Program-made: the position numbers and the translations under genes
Part shown: positions 8,098 through 18,132 of the stretch, in pieces
How positions within the stretch are numbered: position 1 is the stretch's first letter
Layout: each line of letters starts with the position of its first letter
Source of the DNA: G964020055 sp964020055
Lineage (GTDB): Bacteria; Pseudomonadota; Alphaproteobacteria; WRAU01; Hepatincolaceae
Direction of reading: 5' to 3'
DNA: 64,000 nt
Assembly: GCA_964020055.1 (NCBI GenBank)
Contig: OZ026533.1
Span: forward strand, 372,001 to 436,000
Notes under the pieces: model-generated
Databases searched by the model: none
The model's input: the letters and a program-made list of their open reading frames with translations, nothing else
What the model was told of the DNA's origin: nothing

Positions 8098-10692
8098 ATG
8101 GAAGATAAAAATTACCAAATAAAACTATTAAAAGATTATAAAGAATCTGATTTTAACATATTAGAAACTCATTTAAACTTCACTATAAAAGAAGATAAAA
8201 TAAATGTAATTGCTAATCTTCATTTAAAAAAAAATAACAAAAATGCTAATACTCTAATTTTAGACGGAAATGATTTAGAAACTTTATCTATAAAAATAAA
8301 TTCATTAGATGTTGCATATACTATTAACAAAAGTAGTTTAGAAATACCAAACATAAATGATGATACTTTTACTTTAACAACAGAAGTTAATATAGACCCA
8401 TATAATAATACCAGTTTAATGGGTATATACAAGAGTTCATCTTGTATTTGTTCACAATGTGAACCTGAAGGTTTTAGAAAAATAACATGGTATATTGATA
8501 GACCAGATGTAATGTCAGTTTGGTATGTTACTATTTCTGCAGCTGATAATAAATATGAAACTTTATTAAGTAATGGAAATTTAATAAGTCAAAAAGTAGA
8601 AAATAATATAAAAACTTGCACTTTTCATGATATTTGTCCTAAACCATCTTATTTATTTGCTTTTGTGGCAGGTAATTTCGATTCAGTTAATGATGTTTTT
8701 ATTACTAAATCTAATAGAAAAGTTGATTTAGCCGTGTATGTTGAAAAAGATAAAAAAGAACAAGCATACTTTGCTTTAGAAAGTTTAAAAAAATCTATGA
8801 AATGGGATGAAGAAGTATTTGATTTAGAATATGAATTAGATATATTTTCAATAGTGGCTGTTAGCGATTTTAATATGGGAGCTATGGAAAATAAATCATT
8901 AAATATTTTTAATGATTCTTTAGTATTAGCAACTCCTAAAATTGCTACAGATTATGATTATTTTCAAATTGAAGCTGTGGTTGCACATGAATATTTTCAT
9001 AACTTTACTGGGAATAGAATAACTTGTAAAAACTGGTTTCAATTGACTTTGAAAGAAGGTCTAACAGTTTATAGAGATCATAGATTTTCTGAAGACTTAC
9101 ACAATAAAGATATTGTAAGAATAGATCAAGTAGATATGTTAAAAAATTACCAATTTCCAGAAGATAATTCAAAATTATCTCATCCTATAAGACCTACTTC
9201 TTATATAGAAATGGATAATTTTTACACAGCTACTGTATATGAAAAAGGTTCTGAAGTTATACGTATGATAGAAACTATCATTGGGAAAGATATCTTCAAA
9301 AAAGGTATAGATATTTATTTTGATAATTTTGATGGACAAGCTGTAACTTGTGAAGATTTTCTATGGTCAATGGAAAAAGCTTCTGGGATTTCATTAGAAA
9401 AATTTAAACAATGGTATTTACAATCTGGTACTCCTATTGTAAAAATAAAAACTATATATAACGAAAATAATAAAAGTTTTAAAATTGACTTGGAGCAAGT
9501 TAATAATCCAACGCATGATCAATCTAAAAAAGAAAATTTAGTTATACCACTTAAAATTGCTCTTATTTCGAATGGTGCTATTCATAATGAAAAAACTATA
9601 ATTTTTGATAAACAAAAGGATACTCATATAATTAATGATTTGACAGTTAAACCTATATTATCTGTTAATAGATTTTTTTCTGCTCCTGTTTTTATTGATT
9701 ATCCACAAACAGATGATGAACTTATACAAATAATATTTCACGAAAAAGATGGTTATGCTAAATATGAAGCAATGCAATCTTTTCTAAGAAAACATTTAAT
9801 TACTTGGATTGATAATAAAGAAAATGGTATTGATATTGATATTAAACAATTAAATTATGTTACAGATATTTATGATAATATACTTAACAATTACCAAAAC
9901 AATATGCATTTAACTTCTTATTTATTAGTTTTGCCTAGTATAACTTCTTTCCAAATGTATTATAAAAAAGATTTTCCATTAGAAAGTATATATTATGTTT
10001 TACACTCACTAACTACAGCTATTTCTGATAGATATGAAAAAGTATTTTTTAAAATGTTTTTAGATTTACATGATGACGAAAATACATTTTCAAAAGAAAA
10101 TATGGAAATCAGAAGTTTAAAAAATCAATGTTTATATATGCTATGTAAATCATCTAATAAAGATGATTATATAAAAAATGTAGTTTCTTATTATTATAAT
10201 ACTAAGAATATGACTAAAAGAATGGGAGCTCTTAATGCTATTAAAGACCTTAACATTCCTAAGAGAACAGAATTACTAGATGACTTTTATAATGAATATA
10301 AAGAATTTCCTACTGTTATCAATAAATACTTAGCTATTCAAGCACGTATTTCTGATGTAAATAATTTATTACTAGTTAAAAATTTGATGAACCATGAAGC
10401 ATTTTCAATAACAAATCCAAACAAAGTTAGAGCTCTTATTGGATCTTTCGCACATAATATTGTAGCATTTCATAAAACAGATGGATCTGGTTATAAATTT
10501 TTATCTGATATGATTTTAAAATTAGACAAAATAAATTCTCATATGTCATCATCTTTAGCTAAAATTTTAATAAAATATGATACTCATAAAAAAGAAAGAA
10601 TACTTTTGATCAAAGAAAACATAGCAAGCATCTTATCACATAAAGACTTGTCTAAAGGCTTATTAGAAATATTATCAAAATCAACATTATAA
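8098..10692 (+). CDS. pepN: Aminopeptidase N (M1 zinc metallopeptidase)
   Basis: 864 residues, the usual size of bacterial PepN. The exopeptidase motif GAMEN is at residues 261-265 and the zinc motif HEYFH begins at His297, with the third ligand in LKEG about 18 residues later. The C-terminal half is the all-helical domain of PepN (Ala-aminopeptidase). It removes N-terminal residues from peptides in the cytosol, a natural downstream step for the peptide transporter at 4551. AAGGAA lies before the ATG. galU starts 8 bases after it ends, so ferredoxin-pepN-galU-pgm may form one transcript. Confidence 0.95.
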   Translation: MEDKNYQIKLLKDYKESDFNILETHLNFTIKEDKINVIANLHLKKNNKNANTLILDGNDLETLSIKINSLDVAYTINKSSLEIPNINDDTFTLTTEVNIDPYNNTSLMGIYKSSSCICSQCEPEGFRKITWYIDRPDVMSVWYVTISAADNKYETLLSNGNLISQKVENNIKTCTFHDICPKPSYLFAFVAGNFDSVNDVFITKSNRKVDLAVYVEKDKKEQAYFALESLKKSMKWDEEVFDLEYELDIFSIVAVSDFNMGAMENKSLNIFNDSLVLATPKIATDYDYFQIEAVVAHEYFHNFTGNRITCKNWFQLTLKEGLTVYRDHRFSEDLHNKDIVRIDQVDMLKNYQFPEDNSKLSHPIRPTSYIEMDNFYTATVYEKGSEVIRMIETIIGKDIFKKGIDIYFDNFDGQAVTCEDFLWSMEKASGISLEKFKQWYLQSGTPIVKIKTIYNENNKSFKIDLEQVNNPTHDQSKKENLVIPLKIALISNGAIHNEKTIIFDKQKDTHIINDLTVKPILSVNRFFSAPVFIDYPQTDDELIQIIFHEKDGYAKYEAMQSFLRKHLITWIDNKENGIDIDIKQLNYVTDIYDNILNNYQNNMHLTSYLLVLPSITSFQMYYKKDFPLESIYYVLHSLTTAISDRYEKVFFKMFLDLHDDENTFSKENMEIRSLKNQCLYMLCKSSNKDDYIKNVVSYYYNTKNMTKRMGALNAIKDLNIPKRTELLDDFYNEYKEFPTVINKYLAIQARISDVNNLLLVKNLMNHEAFSITNPNKVRALIGSFAHNIVAFHKTDGSGYKFLSDMILKLDKINSHMSSSLAKILIKYDTHKKERILLIKENIASILSHKDLSKGLLEILSKSTL

Positions 10693-10699
10693 GAAGAAC

Positions 10700-11593
10700 A
10701 TGAAGAAAAAAATCACAAAAGCTGTATTCCCTGTTGCTGGACTAGGAACTAGATTTTTACCTGCAACAAAAGTTTTACCAAAAGAAATGTTACCTTTATT
10801 CAATAAACCTATCATTCAATATGCTGTAGAAGAAGCTATGGATGCTGGGATTGAAGAATTAATTTTTGTAACAGGAAGAGGTAAAGTATTAATTGAAGAT
10901 CATTTTGATATTAGCTATGAATTAGATGATCATTTAGAAAAAAGAAATAAGTTTGATTTTAAAAAACTTTTGGCAAAAGGTATCCCTGGACCTGGAAAAG
11001 CTTTTTTTACTAGACAACAACATCCTTATGGTTTAGGACATGCCATTTATTGTGCTAAAAGCTTAATTGGTAATGAACCTTTTGCTGTTTTATTACCTGA
11101 TGAGTATTTAACATCAAACATCCCTTGTTTAAAAAATATGCTTTCAATTTATAACCAAACAAAAGAAGATTCTAATATAATAGCAGTACAACAAGTTCCA
11201 ATTGAAAATATCTCTTCATATGGAGTAGTAAAACCTAAAAACTCTGATTCATTAGAAACATCGGATAAATCTTATTTTTCTATTTCGAACTTAATAGAAA
11301 AACCATCTAAAAACCAAGCCCCTTCAGATTTTGCGGTAATTGGAAGATATATATTACAACCTTCTATTTTTGATTATTTAGAAAATTCTGATATAGGGAT
11401 AGGTGGTGAAATACAACTTACAGATTCAATTGATAAATCAATTGAAAAACACAATACATATGCTTATATTTTTAATGGTAAAAGGTTTGATTGTGGTAAC
11501 CCGCTAGGATTGTTTGCGGCCTCTTTAGATGTTGCTTTAAAAACAGACTATAAAAATGAAATATTAAAACTTATACAAGAAGAAATAAATTAG
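10700..11593 (+). CDS. galU: UTP-glucose-1-phosphate uridylyltransferase
   Basis: A 297-residue nucleotidyltransferase with the nucleotide-binding signature GLGTRFLPATK near residues 14-24, LPKEMLPLFNKP, and the GalU motif IGGEIQLTD. It makes UDP-glucose from glucose-1-phosphate and UTP. It is followed 6 bases later by phosphoglucomutase, which makes its substrate, so the pair gives glucose-6-P to UDP-glucose for envelope glycans. Confidence 0.95.
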   Translation: MKKKITKAVFPVAGLGTRFLPATKVLPKEMLPLFNKPIIQYAVEEAMDAGIEELIFVTGRGKVLIEDHFDISYELDDHLEKRNKFDFKKLLAKGIPGPGKAFFTRQQHPYGLGHAIYCAKSLIGNEPFAVLLPDEYLTSNIPCLKNMLSIYNQTKEDSNIIAVQQVPIENISSYGVVKPKNSDSLETSDKSYFSISNLIEKPSKNQAPSDFAVIGRYILQPSIFDYLENSDIGIGGEIQLTDSIDKSIEKHNTYAYIFNGKRFDCGNPLGLFAASLDVALKTDYKNEILKLIQEEIN

Positions 11594-11598
11594 ATATA

Positions 11599-13212
11599 AT
11601 GAAAATTAACACATCAAATTTTTTTGATCAAAAACCTGGAACTTCAGGTTTAAGAAAGAAAACACGTGTTTTTCAACAAATAAATTATGTTGAAAACTAT
11701 GTGCAATCTATTTTTAACGTAATAAATATTAAAAATAAAAGTTTTATTTTAGGAGGAGATGGCAGATATTATAATAAAGAAGTTCTTCATAAAATAATTG
11801 CTATGGCTATAGCTAACAAAGCAAAAAAAATTTATATTGCTATAGATGGATTATTAAGTACTCCAGCAACATCTATTTGCATACGTGAACTAAAATTGGA
11901 TCTAGGTATTATTTTATCTGCTAGCCATAATCCAGCAGGCATAGATGGTGATTTTGGCATCAAAATTAATAATTCTTCCGGTGCTCCTTTGAATTTTAGT
12001 TTTACTGAAAAAATATTTGAAGAAACTAAAAAAATTGAATATTTTCATATTTATAATAATTATAAAAATATAGATATTTCTAAAGAGGTTAATTTTACAA
12101 TACAGGAAACTGAAATTGAAGTCCTAAATACTGTAGATATATATACAAATACTATGAAATCTATTTTTGATTTTGAGAAAATAAATTCTTTAATAAAAAA
12201 TGGTTTTAATTTTCATTTTAATGCTATTCATGGTGTTACAGGCAACTATGCTTATAATATTTTTCATAAAGAATTATCTGTTCCAAAAGAAAATTTACAT
12301 AATATAAAAACTTTAGAAAACTTTGGTAATTTAAATCCTGACCCCAATCCTGTTACTGCAAAATTTTTTGTTGATAAAGTTAAAAATTTAAAAAATGTAG
12401 ATTTGGCTGCTTTATGCGATGCAGATGGAGATAGAAATTTCATATTTACTCCTAAATATAATATTGAATCTTCCGATAGTATGGCTATAATATTAAATAA
12501 TCACTCATTAATTGATTATTATAAAAATATTAAGGGAATTGCAAGGTCAAAAGCAACTCCCAAAGCTGTAGATGATGTTGCAAAATATATGAATATTCCT
12601 TGTTTTGAAACACCTACTGGTTGGAAGTTTTTTGAAAATCTTATGGAAGCTAACTTGATAGATCTTTGTGTTGAAGAAAGTTTTGGCCTTGGATCATCTC
12701 ATAGCCGTGAAAAAGATGGAATTTGGGCAATTTTGGCTTGGTTACATATCATTGCTATATCTGGAAAATCGGCAAATCAATTAATAGAAGAGTTATGGTT
12801 ATCATATGGTAAATACTTTTATACTAGATTAGATTATGAAAAATTATCAGAAGAGAATATAAATTCAGTATTAAATTCAATAAATAATACCTGTTCAAAT
12901 TTTTCTGATAAAAATATTACTGTTTGTAATGATTATAAAATAACAGATTATGATATTTATAATTATACAGATATAACAACAAATGAAACTATAAAAAATC
13001 AAGGAATATCTATAACCCTAAACAATTTATCATTATTTATAAGGGTTTCTGGAACAAGTACGGAAGGATCTACAATTAGAATATATTGTCAAATACATTC
13101 TAAAGATACTAAAGTTATATTTATGGATAAAAATATAATATTTTCAAATATAGAAAATATTATATCAACATTATCAAATAATACTTTGACTAAAACGAAC
13201 TTTATACTATAG
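11599..13212 (+). CDS. pgm: Phosphoglucomutase (alpha-D-phosphohexomutase family)
   Basis: A 537-residue phosphohexomutase. Substrate-binding PGTSGLR near residue 13, active-site serine loop SASHNP (Ser109), metal-binding DADGDR near residue 275, sugar-binding EESFGLGSSHSREKDG, and phosphate-binding RVSGTSTEGS near the C-terminus. The glucose-specific ESFG.GS..REKDG pattern and length identify the Pgm branch rather than GlmM or ManB. It interconverts glucose-1-P and glucose-6-P. Directly downstream of galU with 5 bases between. Confidence 0.95.
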   Translation: MKINTSNFFDQKPGTSGLRKKTRVFQQINYVENYVQSIFNVINIKNKSFILGGDGRYYNKEVLHKIIAMAIANKAKKIYIAIDGLLSTPATSICIRELKLDLGIILSASHNPAGIDGDFGIKINNSSGAPLNFSFTEKIFEETKKIEYFHIYNNYKNIDISKEVNFTIQETEIEVLNTVDIYTNTMKSIFDFEKINSLIKNGFNFHFNAIHGVTGNYAYNIFHKELSVPKENLHNIKTLENFGNLNPDPNPVTAKFFVDKVKNLKNVDLAALCDADGDRNFIFTPKYNIESSDSMAIILNNHSLIDYYKNIKGIARSKATPKAVDDVAKYMNIPCFETPTGWKFFENLMEANLIDLCVEESFGLGSSHSREKDGIWAILAWLHIIAISGKSANQLIEELWLSYGKYFYTRLDYEKLSEENINSVLNSINNTCSNFSDKNITVCNDYKITDYDIYNYTDITTNETIKNQGISITLNNLSLFIRVSGTSTEGSTIRIYCQIHSKDTKVIFMDKNIIFSNIENIISTLSNNTLTKTNFIL

Positions 13213-13287
13213 ATTTAGTTTTCCTAGATCTAATATATAACATTAATTATAACTATGATAGTTGATACAAAAAAATATTAATTTGGA

Positions 13288-13365
13288 TGGGGCGATAGAT
13301 GGGATTCGAACCCACGACCCCCTGAACCACAATCAGGTGCTCTAACCAACTGAGCTACAACCGCC
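13288..13365 (-). tRNA. tRNA-His (anticodon GTG)
   Basis: Cloverleaf read on the minus strand: extra G-1 paired with C73, D arm with TAGCTCAGTTGGTTAGAGCA, anticodon stem CCTGA/TCAGG with loop TTGTGGT (anticodon GTG), T arm GTGGGTTCGAATCCCAT, and encoded CCA at 13288-13290. The G-1:C73 pair is the histidine identity element. Acceptor position 6:67 is T:T, a mismatch. Confidence 0.95.
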
Positions 13366-13473
13366 ATAATTAACATATAGATTATAGTAAAATATAACTA
13401 TATTTGCAAGACTTTTTATCAGACCTAAATACAAAAAATATTTTAATTAAATATTTTACATGATAGGTATTAA

Positions 13474-13704
13474 CTAAATTTTTTCAAGAAATTTTTCTTC
13501 AATAATCGAGCTATGCAGCTCATTATTATATTTATAAACTACTAAATACTTAAATTCAGGTAGAATATTATCAATTATTAATATTTTACCATTTAAACTA
13601 GTAGCTGGGTTCTTATCTTTGCATTTAGTATTAAATCTAACTTTATCACCACATTGGAACTTGAAATCTGTTCTGCTTACATTAAAGTACATTATATACT
13701 CCAT
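13474..13704 (-). CDS. Small hypothetical protein, possible SH3-like barrel
   Basis: 76 residues from the first ATG, or 72 from the ATG at 13692 (MYFNVSR). The pattern KFQCGDKVRFNTKC, a short linker, a beta strand (KILIID) and a final strand ending in EEKFLEKI resembles small SH3-like barrels of the DUF2158/YodC kind, but the match is only by pattern. It stands alone between tRNA-His and xthA. Confidence 0.5.
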   Translation of the reverse strand: MEYIMYFNVSRTDFKFQCGDKVRFNTKCKDKNPATSLNGKILIIDNILPEFKYLVVYKYNNELHSSIIEEKFLEKI

Positions 13705-13755
13705 AATATTTTATTGAATATAAAATATTATAAAAAGTAATTCTTTAATAAAAGA

Positions 13756-14553
13756 TTAACTAATAGTTTCGTTACTATAAAAGTCTTCTAAAACACATAT
13801 TACAGGGGTATGATCTGAAGGTTTATCTGATATTCTAGGTGTTTTATCTATAAAACTGTCTTGATAGTTATTGCTGATTTTTGGGGATAAAATAATATGA
13901 TCTATTCTCAATCCTCTATCTTTAGCAAAAGATGAATTTCTATAATCCCACCAAGTGTATTTATTTGATTGTTGATGGTATTTATGATCTAAAACATCAA
14001 TATTTCCTAAATTTAATATAGAAAAGTAAATATCTCTGACTTTTTTTTGAGTTATTGCATCATCTCTAAAATTTTTTGCAGAATATGTATCTATATCACG
14101 TGGGGCAATATTAAAATCTCCACCTATTATATATTCTTTATTACTTAAACTTAACTCTCTTAAATACAGATATAAGCATTCTAACCATTTTACTTTATAT
14201 TCATATTTATCAGTGCCTATAGGATTTCCGTTTGGAACATATACACATATTATATGCACATTATTAAATATAATTTCTATAAACCTAGCTTGAATATCTT
14301 CAGAAAAATTTGGCAGATACTTCAAAGAAAGTTGACAATTTGTATATTTCGTTAAAATAGCAACCCCATTATAGGTTTTTTGTAAATTATGATAAGATTT
14401 ATAACCTAACTTTGAGAATTCTTCATAGATATTTTCATCTAAACCTTTGATTTCTTGTAATAATAAAAAATCTAAGTCATTTTTTATCAAATATTGTTTA
14501 ACATCTTCTAAACGAGTTTTTAAGGAATTAACATTCCATGTTGCAATTTTCAT
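13756..14553 (-). CDS. xthA: Exodeoxyribonuclease III (AP endonuclease)
   Basis: A 265-residue member of the endonuclease/exonuclease/phosphatase fold. It starts with MKIATWNVNSLKTR, followed by the metal ligand in LLLQEIKG, YNGVAILTK, the catalytic GGDFNIAPRDID, RIDHII, and the terminal SDHTPV histidine motif. It cleaves at abasic sites and degrades DNA 3' to 5'. The order xthA-erpA next to argS is standard in Alphaproteobacteria, where a dgt gene usually also lies between; that gene is missing here. Confidence 0.95.
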   Translation of the reverse strand: MKIATWNVNSLKTRLEDVKQYLIKNDLDFLLLQEIKGLDENIYEEFSKLGYKSYHNLQKTYNGVAILTKYTNCQLSLKYLPNFSEDIQARFIEIIFNNVHIICVYVPNGNPIGTDKYEYKVKWLECLYLYLRELSLSNKEYIIGGDFNIAPRDIDTYSAKNFRDDAITQKKVRDIYFSILNLGNIDVLDHKYHQQSNKYTWWDYRNSSFAKDRGLRIDHIILSPKISNNYQDSFIDKTPRISDKPSDHTPVICVLEDFYSNETIS

Positions 14554-14588
14554 ATATATTACATTATTAATTTATTACTGGAAGTAGG

Positions 14589-14924
14589 CTATAATCCAAA
14601 AGAGCTTCCACAAGAACACTTTGCTGTAGCTTTCTTTACATCTAACATAAAATATGAATTTAGAATATCTGTTTTATAAGTTAAAGTAGCTTCTTCTAGA
14701 ATTTCAGCAATTTGATTATTTATAATTACAATTATATCTTTATAATTAATTTGTAAGTCATCTTCATTAGTTTTATCTACAATTGAAAAAGAGGTGGTAA
14801 AACCTGAACATCCTCCGCTAGTTACATTTATAGAAAAATAAGAAAAAACTTTTTTTGATAAAATTACACTTTTGATTTTATTATATGCGGCATCGTCTAT
14901 AGATAACGAAAAATTATTTTTCAT
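14589..14924 (-). CDS. erpA: A-type iron-sulfur carrier protein (ErpA/IscA family)
   Basis: 111 residues with the three cluster cysteines of A-type carriers: Cys39 in SGGCSGF and Cys103/Cys105 in KCSCGSSF at the C-terminus. It delivers Fe-S clusters to apo-proteins. Assignment as ErpA rests on the alphaproteobacterial position next to xthA and argS; IscA or SufA cannot be excluded by sequence alone. The gap to xthA is 35 bases, so the two are probably co-transcribed. Confidence 0.85.
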   Translation of the reverse strand: MKNNFSLSIDDAAYNKIKSVILSKKVFSYFSINVTSGGCSGFTTSFSIVDKTNEDDLQINYKDIIVIINNQIAEILEEATLTYKTDILNSYFMLDVKKATAKCSCGSSFGL

Positions 14925-15046
14925 ATATCTTCCTTATAATTTTTATTATAATACGAAGTATGTGATATTATACTTCATAAAATTAATTTTTCAATAATTA
15001 GAGTATACATAATATATATACTAAAAAAAACTTTAAAGGCTAAAGT

Positions 15047-16777
15047 ATGGATTTTTACGAATATTTTCATAAAAAAATTAATTTATTATTACAAAATTTA
15101 TTAAATGAAAAAGAAATCAAAGACGATATAAATAAAATCAATTTTACTGTCGAAAGTCCTAAAAATTCTGATCATGGAGATATCTCTACTAATATAGCAA
15201 TGGTTTGTGCAAAATATTTTTCTACAAATCCTATGATATTAGCTGAAGAATTTTCAAAAAAGATCTCTGATTTTGAAGAAGTAAAAAATGTATCTTTTGT
15301 AAAACCAGGTTTTATTAATATTATTTTACATGATAGTTTTTGGCAAAATTCTTTAAAAGATATTTTAAAACTAGAAAAAAATTATGCTAAAAATTCTGAG
15401 AAAGATATTTCTATAAATATAGAGTATGTATCTGCAAATCCAACTGGTCCTTTACATATTGGACACGGAAGAGGGGCTGTAGTTGGAGATATACTAGCTA
15501 ATGTATTCATATATTTAGGTTATAAGGTCACAAAAGAATACTATATCAATGATGCCGGGGCTCAAATTAATACTTTAGTTAATTCTTTTTATTTTAGATA
15601 TATGGAATGTTTAAATAAAGATATAGAACAACCCAATAAAGATAATTTTTATCCAGGGGAGTATTTAATCGAAAGTGCAAAAAAACTTGCCTCAAAAGAT
15701 GGTGACAAATGGATAGATATTTCAAAATCTGAAAATACTCGCTTTTTGAAACAATTTATTCTGAATGATATGTTAAATCTTATAAAAAAAGATTTAGAAT
15801 TAATAAATGTAAAACATGATGTGTTTGTATCTGAAGCTGAAGTTAGCTCAGAAAAAGAGTATAAAAGGGTAATAGATAAATTAACCAATATTGATTTAAT
15901 ATATAAAGGTATTTTGAATCCACCTAAAGGTAAGCAAATTGAAGATTTTGAACCAAGAGAACAATTATTATTCAAATCTTCAAGTTTTGGTGATGATACT
16001 GATAGACCTTTAGAAAAAAGCTCAGGTGAAAGAACTTATTTTGCTAATGATATGGTATATCATAACTACAAAGTAGAGCGAGGCTTTAATAAAATGATAC
16101 TTGTTCTTGGGGCCGATCATATAGGTTATGTAAAACGTATATCAGCACTTGTTAGCGCTATGTCTAATTACAAAAGTTCATTAAATGCTATATGTTGTCA
16201 ACTAGTTAGCATTTTGAATAATGGTCAAGTATTTAAAATGTCTAAGAGAGCAGGAACTTTTGTTACTATTTCTGATGTTGTTGATGTAATAGGGAAAGAT
16301 GCTTTTAGATTTTTAATGATAACTAGAAAAAATGATGTTTCCTTAGATATTGATATTGCTAAAATAAAAGAACAAAATGCTGATAATCCAGTTTTCTATA
16401 TACAATATTCTTATGCTAGAGCGTGTTCTGTTTTAAGAAATTATGGGTTTGAAAAAACTATAGAAAATAAATTAGACTTTTCGTTGTTAAATTCAAAAGA
16501 AGAACTAAATTTGATAAAAAATTTACTACAACTACCAAAATGTTTAAAAGTAACATTAGCTAATAATGATCCTCATAAAATATATTTATATTTAATGGAT
16601 ATCGCACGTTCTTTTCATGTTTTATGGAATAAAGGAAAAGAAGATTCTAATATGAAATTTATTATCGATAATAACCAAATATTAACTCTTTCAAGGTTAT
16701 CATTAGTACATGCATTTAAGATTATAATGGAAAATTTATTTGATATACTTGGCATAGATAATGTGGAAAATATGTAG
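15047..16777 (+). CDS. argS: Arginyl-tRNA synthetase
   Basis: 576 residues. An N-terminal Add1 domain, the class I HIGH motif at residues 137-140 in NPTGPLHIGHGRG, a variant KMSKR loop present as KMSKRAGTF, and a C-terminal DALR anticodon domain (FYIQYSYARACSVLR). It charges tRNA-Arg. It starts the argS / SPOR / tatB / tatC group, divergent from erpA. Confidence 0.96.
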   Translation: MDFYEYFHKKINLLLQNLLNEKEIKDDINKINFTVESPKNSDHGDISTNIAMVCAKYFSTNPMILAEEFSKKISDFEEVKNVSFVKPGFINIILHDSFWQNSLKDILKLEKNYAKNSEKDISINIEYVSANPTGPLHIGHGRGAVVGDILANVFIYLGYKVTKEYYINDAGAQINTLVNSFYFRYMECLNKDIEQPNKDNFYPGEYLIESAKKLASKDGDKWIDISKSENTRFLKQFILNDMLNLIKKDLELINVKHDVFVSEAEVSSEKEYKRVIDKLTNIDLIYKGILNPPKGKQIEDFEPREQLLFKSSSFGDDTDRPLEKSSGERTYFANDMVYHNYKVERGFNKMILVLGADHIGYVKRISALVSAMSNYKSSLNAICCQLVSILNNGQVFKMSKRAGTFVTISDVVDVIGKDAFRFLMITRKNDVSLDIDIAKIKEQNADNPVFYIQYSYARACSVLRNYGFEKTIENKLDFSLLNSKEELNLIKNLLQLPKCLKVTLANNDPHKIYLYLMDIARSFHVLWNKGKEDSNMKFIIDNNQILTLSRLSLVHAFKIIMENLFDILGIDNVENM

Positions 16778-16794
16778 ATATAGGTAAGTTACGT

Positions 16795-17820
16795 ATGAAT
16801 AATTATTACAGAAATAATAAAGACGATTATGATAATAATAATTATAATAATACTGAAGATTATATAAACCTTCAGTCAAAAGATAATATAAGATTAGAAG
16901 ATGAACCTAATTCTAATATGAATATTTTTGCGCAATTTACAGATAATATGGAAAATAGAGAATATTTAACTATAGTATCCAAAGGCTTTGTTTGGATATT
17001 TATGTTTGTTGTATCTTTTTTTACCCTTTTTTTAATTTTTAAAACTCCTTATTATTTATATTATGATCAAACAAAACCTTTAAAAATACAGCAAAGTATC
17101 AATAGTATTAATGATCTTATTGATACTTCTAGCTCTTATAATAAAAACATTTCAAATCAATTTGCCAAAGAGAACTTGAAAAAACCTATTCAAAACTTAC
17201 CTAATAAAGATGTTTCATCCAATAAGGATAAGAATTTTTCTTTAGAGACAAATAAATCTGACCAAAATATCAATTCTTCAAAACCGACTCAAAGCGTCAA
17301 AAAGAATGATAATAAAATATCAAGTTCTGATTCAGATATTACATCATTATTGAAAAAAAATACTATTACAAGTAACAAACTAAACCTTAGCTCTCAAGAA
17401 AAAACTTATATTAAGTCTAGCCCTTATGTGAATAACTCTAATAGCATTTCTTCAAGTATGACCGCAAATACTAATAAAAAACAATCTTTATCTGAAGATA
17501 TAAAAACTAATGAACCAATTGGTAAAGTTTGGGTTGTAAATATCTTTTCTTCGTCTAAAAAAGAATTATTATATAATAAACTTGCACAATTAAAATTTGT
17601 ATATTCTGGTATTTTAAATGATAATTTATCATATTATTTTACAACTAATTTAGTTAATAACGCATATTCATATAGAATTGCATTAGGCAATAAAGATAAT
17701 GGATATTTTTCTACTTCTTTAGCGGCTAAAAACTTTTGTTTGATATTAAAAAAATCAGATCTTGATTGTTTTATAAGTGAAATTTCATACAAAGATTTAT
17801 CTGCATCTATAACAAAATAA
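16795..17820 (+). CDS. Membrane-anchored SPOR-domain protein
   Basis: 341 residues. An Asn/Asp/Tyr-rich cytoplasmic N-terminus (residues 1-60), one transmembrane helix (about 62-85), a long Ser/Lys/Asn-rich linker and a C-terminal SPOR domain beginning around residue 240 (KVWVVNIFSS). SPOR domains bind denuded septal peptidoglycan, so the protein probably acts at cell division in the periplasm. An unnamed SPOR protein directly after argS is a conserved alphaproteobacterial arrangement. The low-complexity regions are typical of very AT-rich genomes and carry no further information. Confidence 0.85.
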   Translation: MNNYYRNNKDDYDNNNYNNTEDYINLQSKDNIRLEDEPNSNMNIFAQFTDNMENREYLTIVSKGFVWIFMFVVSFFTLFLIFKTPYYLYYDQTKPLKIQQSINSINDLIDTSSSYNKNISNQFAKENLKKPIQNLPNKDVSSNKDKNFSLETNKSDQNINSSKPTQSVKKNDNKISSSDSDITSLLKKNTITSNKLNLSSQEKTYIKSSPYVNNSNSISSSMTANTNKKQSLSEDIKTNEPIGKVWVVNIFSSSKKELLYNKLAQLKFVYSGILNDNLSYYFTTNLVNNAYSYRIALGNKDNGYFSTSLAAKNFCLILKKSDLDCFISEISYKDLSASITK

Positions 17821-17862
17821 TTTATAATAAATTATTAAATAATATTTTTACAGGGTGCTCTA

Positions 17863-18129
17863 TTGTTTGGCATTAGTTTATATGAATATATCATTATTAT
17901 AATTGTTATGATTTTATCTTTAAAACCCAAAGATTTTGTTAGTATAATAAAAAGTTTGTTTGATCTTATAGATACTGTTAAGTCTTATTGTAAAAAAATT
18001 GAAACAGAAATAAAAAAATTAGACCTTTTAAAAGATTATACTGTTCATGAAGTTTATAATAAAAAAGAAGATGAATTATCCGATGATAATAACAAGCAAA
18101 ATCAAATTAATAAAAATAAAGAAAAGTAA
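17863..18129 (+). CDS. tatB: TatB-like twin-arginine translocase subunit
   Basis: 88 residues from a TTG start (AGGG upstream; the first residues MFGISLYE match TatB better than TatA). One N-terminal helix, the hinge proline (LKPKDF), an amphipathic helix, then a charged tail. It lies directly before tatC. Only one TatA/B-type gene is present here, whereas free-living alphaproteobacteria have tatA-tatB-tatC in a row. A separate tatA may lie elsewhere, or this protein may do both jobs. Confidence 0.75.
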   Translation: MFGISLYEYIIIIIVMILSLKPKDFVSIIKSLFDLIDTVKSYCKKIETEIKKLDLLKDYTVHEVYNKKEDELSDDNNKQNQINKNKEK

Positions 18130-18132
18130 TAA

